From assembly GCA_963838735.1 (NCBI GenBank), contig CAWISG010000007.1:1-47775 (forward strand): a stretch of 47,775 nucleotides of DNA. Direction: 5' to 3'. This stretch comes from Parerythrobacter_A sp963838735. GTDB taxonomy: Bacteria > Pseudomonadota > Alphaproteobacteria > Sphingomonadales > Sphingomonadaceae. The stretch's first letter is position 1, and every line of letters starts with the position of its first letter. Below the pieces are notes generated by a model. The model was not told the origin of the DNA and ran no database searches. It saw nothing but the letters and a program-made list of their open reading frames with translations. Of this stretch, positions 41,976 to 47,775 are shown piece by piece. Position numbers and translations under genes: made by a program.

Positions 41976-42976
41976 CGTATCCTATACGGGCAGCTCTGCG
42001 CGCAGCTGTCCATGATGCCGACTGGCATATCCGTCCGGCAACCGATCCCGCGGACCCTGATTCGTATCTAGCCTTGCTGCGCGTACTGTACGAGTGCGGA
42101 CGCACGGATGTTCCGCTCGGCCGCCTTCTGGAAGGGCACGTTGACGCCGTCCAGATCGTACAACGGTTCGGCACCCCGGCGCAGATCACGCACCTGCACG
42201 AGGCTCTTGGTGCGGGTAAAACCTATGGTGTGTGGAACGCCGCAATGGCGGGGGAACCTGTCGAAATCACAAACGGTATTTTGACCGGCGCGAAAAGCTT
42301 CGCGTCCGGTGCCGGGGTCATCGACTACGCCTTGGTCACTGCCGATACCCATGACGGGAGTGAACCCGGCACCCAACTCGTCATTATCGACATTGCTGAT
42401 TCCCGGCCCGAGATCGATACCGAATGGTGGCATACCACAGGTATGCAGCGTTCCGAAACGCATCGCGTGCGCTGGCGCAACTTGGTTGTATCGCCCGACG
42501 CCTTGCTGGGCGAGCCGGGCGATTATGTACAGGAACCTTGGTTCAGCGGGGGTGCGCTGCGATATCTGGCGGTGCAGGCGGGCGCAGTGGCTGGCATAGT
42601 CGACCATGCGCGCTCGCATCTGGAGTCGGTCGGGCGACTTGAAGATCCGTTCCAGAACGCGCGTCTGGCGCAGATGTTCGTGCACTCTGAAAATGCGGCG
42701 GGCTCGGTTGCCCGCACGGCCAACCACTGCGTCCGCGATGATATCGCTACCTTTTTGGCCCGCGTAGCCGCCACCCGGATCGCCGTGCTCGACGCGGCAC
42801 AGGCGGTCATGGCGCTGGCGCGCGATGCGGTCGGGCTGCAAGCGATGTTCCGGCATCATCCGCTGGCTGCACTCCTCACCGATCTCGACGTCTACTTGCG
42901 CCAGCCGGTTCCCGACCTCATGCGGTTGCGCGCAGGGTCGGCGGTGGGTCGTGGCGACCTGGCTTGCGCTTTGTAA
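41972..42976 (+). CDS. Acyl-CoA dehydrogenase-like protein
   Basis: 334 aa, shorter than classic acyl-CoA dehydrogenases (~380). It shows the middle and C-terminal domains: GAGKTYGVWNAAMAGEPVEI, LTGAKSFASGAGVIDYALVTA, WWHTTGMQRSETHRVRW, and a helical C-terminus. The conserved Glu-region cannot be placed by eye. Its operon partners (glycosyltransferase, deacetylase, methyltransferase) suggest oxidation of an acyl or amine group in a small glycoconjugate rather than beta-oxidation. ATG 41972 overlaps the upstream stop. Confidence 0.7.
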   Translation: MTYPIRAALRAAVHDADWHIRPATDPADPDSYLALLRVLYECGRTDVPLGRLLEGHVDAVQIVQRFGTPAQITHLHEALGAGKTYGVWNAAMAGEPVEITNGILTGAKSFASGAGVIDYALVTADTHDGSEPGTQLVIIDIADSRPEIDTEWWHTTGMQRSETHRVRWRNLVVSPDALLGEPGDYVQEPWFSGGALRYLAVQAGAVAGIVDHARSHLESVGRLEDPFQNARLAQMFVHSENAAGSVARTANHCVRDDIATFLARVAATRIAVLDAAQAVMALARDAVGLQAMFRHHPLAALLTDLDVYLRQPVPDLMRLRAGSAVGRGDLACAL

Positions 42977-43623
42977 TGCTGCGCCTTGGCGTCGTGCGTC
43001 ACGCGATAATCGTCGCGCCCCATCCGGACGACGAAGCAATTGCAGCTGCCGTCCTGATTGAACATCTGCGCAGACGCGGTGCCCGCGTGACAATCGCGGT
43101 TGCATCCAATGGTGCGGCATCGCACCGGTATAGCGTGTCGTGGCCCCGAACGCGGCTTGTCATGGAACGCCAACGCGAAACACGGCGTGCCATGCGCCGG
43201 CTGGGTGTCCCGGCGACCGACATCATTTTTCTGAATTTGCAGGATGGGCAACTCATGGCGGACAGGGCTTCGTGCGTGAATGCCATTCGAACCGTGATCG
43301 CCCGCCACAAAAGGTGCGACCTGATCGTCGGGCCATCGCTGGACGACGAACACCCCGATCATCGCGCCGTGGCGTTTGCGATAGCCGCAAGTCGATCGCC
43401 TGCCCGCAGACTGTATTATCGTGTCTGGCCACCCAAGCGGACGCTTTCGCCCGTGCACAGCGCGTTGCGGGTGCGGCCCGGTTTCGCGAAAGCGTCGGTA
43501 ATAGCCGAATATCGCACCCAATACACGCGGTTGGTCGACGATCCGCACGGCTTCGCCATGTCAGTTCGCGAGCGTGCGGCGTTTTCCCGGCCTATCGAAT
43601 ATTTCAGCGAACAGGCGTCATGA
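42976..43623 (+). CDS. PIG-L family (LmbE-like) deacetylase
   Basis: 215 aa. Zinc-dependent N-acetylglucosaminyl deacetylase family, with VAPHPDDEAIAAAVLIEHL (HPDDE metal motif) and DDEHPDHRAVAFAI (HPDH motif). Members remove acetyl groups from amino sugars such as GlcNAc conjugates. ATG 42976 overlaps the previous TAA, and its own stop overlaps the methyltransferase start. Confidence 0.9.
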   Translation: MLRLGVVRHAIIVAPHPDDEAIAAAVLIEHLRRRGARVTIAVASNGAASHRYSVSWPRTRLVMERQRETRRAMRRLGVPATDIIFLNLQDGQLMADRASCVNAIRTVIARHKRCDLIVGPSLDDEHPDHRAVAFAIAASRSPARRLYYRVWPPKRTLSPVHSALRVRPGFAKASVIAEYRTQYTRLVDDPHGFAMSVRERAAFSRPIEYFSEQAS

Positions 43624-44198
43624 AGCGCGCAGATCTCGCGACCTTCGCGGCGACTTTCGCCGATGACGACGATCCCTGGCAAACATTCACCGCGCGCGAC
43701 GAAGCCATCAAACGATCCGCTATCGTCCATGCCGTCGGGCCACATCGCCTTGGTCGCGTGTACGAACTTGCCAGTGGCAACGGTTCCAACAGCAAGGCCC
43801 TTATCACCCGGGCCATGCGCCTCGACGCGGTGGAGGGAACCGCGGAGGGAACGAAGCTGACGCAGCACGCCCTTCGTGCCGAACCCCGCGCCCGTGCACT
43901 GCATCTGCCACTGCCGGCCCGCTCGCCGCGCGCGGGCTATGACTGCATCGTGATTGCGGAACTCTTGTATTATCTGACGCAGCGACAGATGCACCGGGTA
44001 GCCATCGAAACAGATCGGATCGCACGCCCGGGAACACGGCTGGTTCTTGCGCATCATACCATCGACTTCCACGATTTCTCCCAGCACGCGCATGGTATCC
44101 ATGGTCGGTTTCTGTCGTCGCTGACCCGCTTCGGCGCTCTGCGTACCGTCCGGAGAACTTCGAAATGGATCGTGCAGGTGGCTAGTGCATGTCGATAG
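43620..44198 (+). CDS. NodS-like SAM-dependent methyltransferase
   Basis: 192 aa. SAM motif I is VYELASGNGSNSKAL, followed by AMRLDAVEGT and YDCIVIAELLYYLTQRQM, which resembles NodS-type N-methyltransferases that methylate a deacetylated amino sugar. Next to a deacetylase this fits a deacetylation then N-methylation sequence. ATG 43620 is 4 nt inside the deacetylase gene; the longer open frame upstream lies inside that gene and is not used. Confidence 0.8.
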   Translation: MKRADLATFAATFADDDDPWQTFTARDEAIKRSAIVHAVGPHRLGRVYELASGNGSNSKALITRAMRLDAVEGTAEGTKLTQHALRAEPRARALHLPLPARSPRAGYDCIVIAELLYYLTQRQMHRVAIETDRIARPGTRLVLAHHTIDFHDFSQHAHGIHGRFLSSLTRFGALRTVRRTSKWIVQVASACR

Positions 44199-44308
44199 CC
44201 GCGCCAGATAGCGACAACACGACGGGAAGATGCGCATCCGGCCTAATGCCGACGTTATAGAAACCAGCGTCCGACTAGCTCGTTACCGTTGGGAAAAGGG
44301 AAACTTCG
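44199..44308 (+). promoter_or_regulatory. Upstream region of ku
   Basis: 110 bp before ku. GGGAAAAGGGAAA ahead of ATG 44309 supplies a ribosome site. I cannot identify promoter boxes with confidence. Confidence 0.3.
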
Positions 44309-45124
44309 ATGGCAGCGCGCGCATATTGGCAGGGGCAGATCAGGCTATCGCTGGTATCCATCCCGGTGGAAATCTACACGGCCACCAAGTCGGGCGCGAA
44401 GATCAGCTTTCGCCAGATACACGAACCGTCGGGCAAGCGTATCTCCTATGAAAAGACGGTCGCCGGAATCGGACCGGTCGATCGCGACGACATCGTCAAG
44501 GGGTACGAGCTGTCCAAGGGCGAGTACGTTCTGCTCGACGATGACGAGATCGAAGCGGTCAAGGTAGAGAGCAAGAAGACGCTGGAACTGGTCCAATTCG
44601 TCGACGCGCATGAGATCGACCCGCTTTACTTCGAAAAACCCTATTACGTCGTGCCGGCCAACGATCTGGCAGAAGAAGCCTTCGTTGTCCTGCGCGAAGC
44701 GCTGCGCAAGGCGAAAAAGGTCGCGCTCGGCCAGCTTTCGGTCCGCGGATCGGAGAAGCTGATTGCGTTGAAACCGTGCGGAAAGGGGCTCCTGCTCGAA
44801 ACGCTGCGCTATGCCGACGAGGTCAAGAAGGGGCAGACCTTCTTCGACGAGATCGACGAAAGCAAACCGCCCAAGGAACTGCTCGAGCTGGCCGGAACGC
44901 TGATCGAACAGAAAAGCGCCCCTTTCGATGCGGCCAAGTTCGAGGATCATTACGCCGAGGCGTTGATGAAGCTGATCGAGAAGAAGGCGAAATCGAAGAC
45001 CGGTAAGAAGATCATCGAGGAGGATGCGGACGCCGCACCGGCTGGCGCGAATGTCATCGACCTGATGGCTGCGCTTAAGAAGTCGGTGGCGGAAGAGAAA
45101 CCGTCGAAGCGCAAGAAGGGCTGA
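44309..45124 (+). CDS. ku: DNA end-binding protein Ku
   Basis: 271 aa, typical bacterial Ku length. Begins MAARAYWQGQIRLSLVSIPVEIYTAT and has the Ku core FRQIHEPSGKRISYEKTV, YVLLDDDEIEAVK and LEVQFVD-type bridge segments, plus a Lys-rich C-terminal tail that varies between species. It forms a homodimer on broken DNA ends and recruits LigD. ligD starts 1 nt after its stop, so the two form an operon. Confidence 0.96.
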   Translation: MAARAYWQGQIRLSLVSIPVEIYTATKSGAKISFRQIHEPSGKRISYEKTVAGIGPVDRDDIVKGYELSKGEYVLLDDDEIEAVKVESKKTLELVQFVDAHEIDPLYFEKPYYVVPANDLAEEAFVVLREALRKAKKVALGQLSVRGSEKLIALKPCGKGLLLETLRYADEVKKGQTFFDEIDESKPPKELLELAGTLIEQKSAPFDAAKFEDHYAEALMKLIEKKAKSKTGKKIIEEDADAAPAGANVIDLMAALKKSVAEEKPSKRKKG

Positions 45125-45125
45125 C

Positions 45126-47606
45126 GTGTCGAAGCGCAACTCCCTCGCTGAATACAACGCTAAGCGTGACTTTACGCGCACTGCGGAACCGGCGGGTGAA
45201 ATTGCGGGCAGTATCGGGAACACGTTCATCGTCCAGAAGCATGATGCGACGCGCTTGCACTGGGATCTGCGTCTGGAAGTGGCCGGGGTGCTGAAAAGCT
45301 GGGCAGTAACGAAAGGCCCGTCGCTCGACCCCGATATAAAGCGCCTGGCCGTGCGAACCGAAGATCATCCGCTGTCCTACGCGACGTTCGAAGGCGTCAT
45401 TCCGAAGCACGAATATGGCGGCGGCACGGTCATGCTGTGGGACCGGGGAACGTGGGCGCCGATAGAAGGAAAGAGCGCCCGCGATCTGGACAAGGGCCAT
45501 CTGCATTTCACCCTTGCTGGCGAGCGGATGCAGGGCGAATGGCTGCTCATCCGGCTAAAGCCACGCGACAAAGAGAAGCGTGAGAACTGGCTCCTGCGCA
45601 AACTGCAGGACGAGTATGCGGAAGCAGGAGATGCCCTTGTCGAGCGGGCGCTAACCAGCGTCAAGACCGGCCGGTCGATGGCTCAAATCGCAGCGGACAG
45701 GGACGCAGCCGCCAACGATACGGCGATCGTTACGAAGAAGATTGCACGCAGACCGACCGGCACGCGGAAGCGGTCGAACGCCAAACCGCCGCCGTTTCGC
45801 AAACCGCAACTCGCCACGCTGATCGATAGTGTACCGACCGGCAATAGTTGGATGCACGAGATCAAGTTCGACGGCTATCGCGCTTTGATAGCGGTGGCGG
45901 GTGGCAGGGTCGCGGTCTGGACCCGCAACGGGAAGGACTGGACCGACAAATTCGCACCCTTGGTGCAGCAGTTTGCTGCACTCGATCTGCCGCCGTGCCT
46001 GATCGATGGCGAGATTACCGCCAGCGATGCGAACGGAAACCCCGATTTCTCGGCCCTTCAAGCTGTCCTCAAGCGCGGACGCGGGGCGCAGGCGAAGGAC
46101 GATGCACTTAGCTTTCATGCCTTCGATCTCATCGAACTGGATGACGAAGACCTCGTAAAACTGCCTAATATCGAACGCAAGGAACGCCTGGAAGCACTGC
46201 TCGCGCATGCGCAGCCGCCGATCCATGTGGCCGATCATGTCATCGGCGCAGGCGAAAAACTGTATGCGGCGATGTGCGCGGCGCGGCAGGAAGGGATCAT
46301 ATCGAAAAAAATAGACGCGCCTTACCGCCATGCGCGCAGCAAGGCGTGGGTGAAGGTCAAATGCACACAGCGGCAGGAATTCGTCATTGTCGGCTGGACC
46401 AAATCGAACGCGCGCGGTCGCCCATTCGCCTCGCTGCTGTTGGCCCAGCACGACGGCGGCGAGCTGGCCTATCGCGGCAAAGTCGGCACGGGATTCGATA
46501 GCAAGACGTTGGACGATCTTGCTGCAAAGCTGAAACACCTAGCTCGCAAGACACCGCCGCTCGACGTGGCGAAAGCCGATGCGAGCGGGGCGCGATGGAT
46601 TACGCCGAAATTAGTCGCCGAGGTGGCCTTTGCCGAGTTCACTTCAGAAAACAGGGTGAGGCACGGTTCGTTCCTTGGCCTGCGCCAAGACAAGCCCGCC
46701 CGGTCGGTCAAGCAGGAGACATCATCGCCCATACCCCCAGATACACCCGCTATCGCCATCAGCAGTCGGGGTCGTGTAATCTTTCCCGATAGCGGACAAA
46801 CCAAGGGCGAACTGGCCGACTATTTCGCGGCGGTTGCGCCGCTGATGCTGCCTTTCGTCGGTGGCCGCCCGATCAGTCTGGTGCGCTGCCCCCAGGGGCG
46901 TGCGAAAAAGTGCTTTTTCCAAAAACACGACAGCGGAAGTTTTGGCGAGCACGTGCGCCAGGTGGCAATCGCGCAAAAGGACGGCGAGACCGAGGACTAT
47001 CTGTCCGTCGACGACGCTGCCGGCATTCTTCAATGTGTTCAAATGGGGACGATCGAGTTCCATGGCTGGGGCAGCCGGGCGGACGATGTCGAAGCGCCGG
47101 ACCGCATGGTGTTCGACCTGGACCCGGACGAAGGCCTTGATTTCGGCGATGTGAAGGACGCTGCACGAGATATCCGCCGACAGCTGGCCGATCTGGGTCT
47201 TGTCAGCTTCGCCATGCTTTCTGGCGGAAAAGGGGTGCATGTCGTCGTGCCTCTGACGCCCGGCCATTCGTGGCAGGTGCACAAGGATTTCGCGCGCCGC
47301 TTTGCCGTAGCGCTCTCGCTGGCCGAACCCGATCGCTTCACGGCGAACATGAGCAAGGCGAAACGCACGGGCCGCATCTTCATCGACTGGCTGCGCAACC
47401 AGCGGGGTGCCACCGCAATTCTACCGTATTCCGCTCGCACACGAGCAGGCGCACCGGTTGCAATTCCAATTGATTGGGGTGAGCTGACAAAGGTAGCCGA
47501 CGCCAAGACATACAGGATCGACGATGCCGGATCGATAGTCGAACACGGGCAATCTGCACAATTGGCCGGATGGGGCTTCGCGCACCAGTCGCTTCCATCA
47601 ATCTAA
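45126..47606 (+). CDS. ligD: Multifunctional DNA ligase LigD (PE-LIG-POL)
   Basis: 826 aa from GTG 45126. Domain order: 3'-phosphoesterase (residues ~1-185; KHDATRLHWDLRLE, GTWAPIEGKSARDL), ATP-dependent ligase with nucleotidyl Lys247 in EIKFDGYRAL (~215-520), and primase-polymerase (~550-826; FDLDPDEG with Asp664 and Asp666, SGGKGVHVVVPL, RTGRIFIDWLRN). With Ku it carries out bacterial non-homologous end joining. The order PE-LIG-POL is that of Pseudomonas-type LigD. Intact. Confidence 0.96.
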   Translation: MSKRNSLAEYNAKRDFTRTAEPAGEIAGSIGNTFIVQKHDATRLHWDLRLEVAGVLKSWAVTKGPSLDPDIKRLAVRTEDHPLSYATFEGVIPKHEYGGGTVMLWDRGTWAPIEGKSARDLDKGHLHFTLAGERMQGEWLLIRLKPRDKEKRENWLLRKLQDEYAEAGDALVERALTSVKTGRSMAQIAADRDAAANDTAIVTKKIARRPTGTRKRSNAKPPPFRKPQLATLIDSVPTGNSWMHEIKFDGYRALIAVAGGRVAVWTRNGKDWTDKFAPLVQQFAALDLPPCLIDGEITASDANGNPDFSALQAVLKRGRGAQAKDDALSFHAFDLIELDDEDLVKLPNIERKERLEALLAHAQPPIHVADHVIGAGEKLYAAMCAARQEGIISKKIDAPYRHARSKAWVKVKCTQRQEFVIVGWTKSNARGRPFASLLLAQHDGGELAYRGKVGTGFDSKTLDDLAAKLKHLARKTPPLDVAKADASGARWITPKLVAEVAFAEFTSENRVRHGSFLGLRQDKPARSVKQETSSPIPPDTPAIAISSRGRVIFPDSGQTKGELADYFAAVAPLMLPFVGGRPISLVRCPQGRAKKCFFQKHDSGSFGEHVRQVAIAQKDGETEDYLSVDDAAGILQCVQMGTIEFHGWGSRADDVEAPDRMVFDLDPDEGLDFGDVKDAARDIRRQLADLGLVSFAMLSGGKGVHVVVPLTPGHSWQVHKDFARRFAVALSLAEPDRFTANMSKAKRTGRIFIDWLRNQRGATAILPYSARTRAGAPVAIPIDWGELTKVADAKTYRIDDAGSIVEHGQSAQLAGWGFAHQSLPSI

Positions 47607-47775
47607 ATGACGCAAGCGGCTTATACGACCCCCGGCATCCAGCGATACCGAACAGTTTCTAGCAATTACCAAAATAGCCGACATTCCGCATACGGCCGGG
47701 AAGTCATCAGTAGCGCCCGTCTAAGGCTCGTTTGCCGCCGCAAAATTGCCGCTCACAAACGGTGAACGAGAAATG
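47607..47775. other. Terminal intergenic region, no gene recognised
   Basis: 169 bp after ligD. No open frame, RNA gene or clear terminator hairpin is recognised. The window ends with GAGAAATG, so an ATG at 47773 with a weak GAGA ribosome site might begin the next gene, which cannot be judged. Confidence 0.3.

Overview
The window is GC-rich, densely coding DNA with many ATGA and TAATG gene overlaps. It looks like an alphaproteobacterium of the order Sphingomonadales, probably a marine Erythrobacteraceae-like organism. This is inferred from the type of content: DUF4402 fimbrial loci, a split type II secretion locus, a cysD-cysNC-cysQ cluster and paired acyl-CoA dehydrogenases. It was not established by a search. 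I see no rRNA, tRNA, CRISPR array, insertion sequence or phage gene.

Layout. 1-4.5 kb: a CitE-like lyase convergent with the sulfate activation operon cysD-cysNC-cysQ. 4.6-11.8 kb: a leftward chaperone/usher-type fimbrial operon with four DUF4402-like subunits, a PapD-like chaperone and an unusually long usher. 12.0-14.3 kb: a pair of acyl-CoA dehydrogenase subunits. 14.3-14.5 kb: a possible 59-residue protein. 14.66-21.14 kb: a six-gene operon, the most notable feature of the window. It holds mysB (O-methyltransferase), mysC (ATP-grasp) and mysD (D-Ala-D-Ala-ligase-like ATP-grasp), all close to the cyanobacterial mycosporine-like amino acid (MAA) enzymes. They are followed by a divergent, N-terminally extended sedoheptulose 7-phosphate cyclase-type protein in the MysA role, a HAD-fold protein that has lost both catalytic aspartates, and a TauD-type dioxygenase. 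Together these predict synthesis and oxidative tailoring of a UV-absorbing mycosporine-like or cyclitol-amino acid product.

21.2-36.9 kb: a type II secretion system (T2SS) split over several transcription units: gspO; gspK-J with a periplasmic-binding-protein-like gene; gspN, which carries an apparent frameshift; gspL-M-E-F leftward; and gspG-H-I-C-D rightward from a 22-bp divergent junction. A hypothetical Pro-rich membrane protein, a DUF4331 exported protein and a small lipoprotein lie between gspO and gspK. 37-40.6 kb: a DUF4198 protein, then a small second T2SS-like operon without an ATPase (GspE_N-GspF-like fusion, GspL-like, GspC-like). 40.9-44.2 kb: an overlapping four-gene operon encoding a glycosyltransferase, an acyl-CoA dehydrogenase-like protein, a PIG-L deacetylase and a NodS-like methyltransferase. 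44.3-47.6 kb: ku and ligD for bacterial non-homologous end joining.

Function assignments rest on reading motifs and on remembered family sequences. No database search was run.
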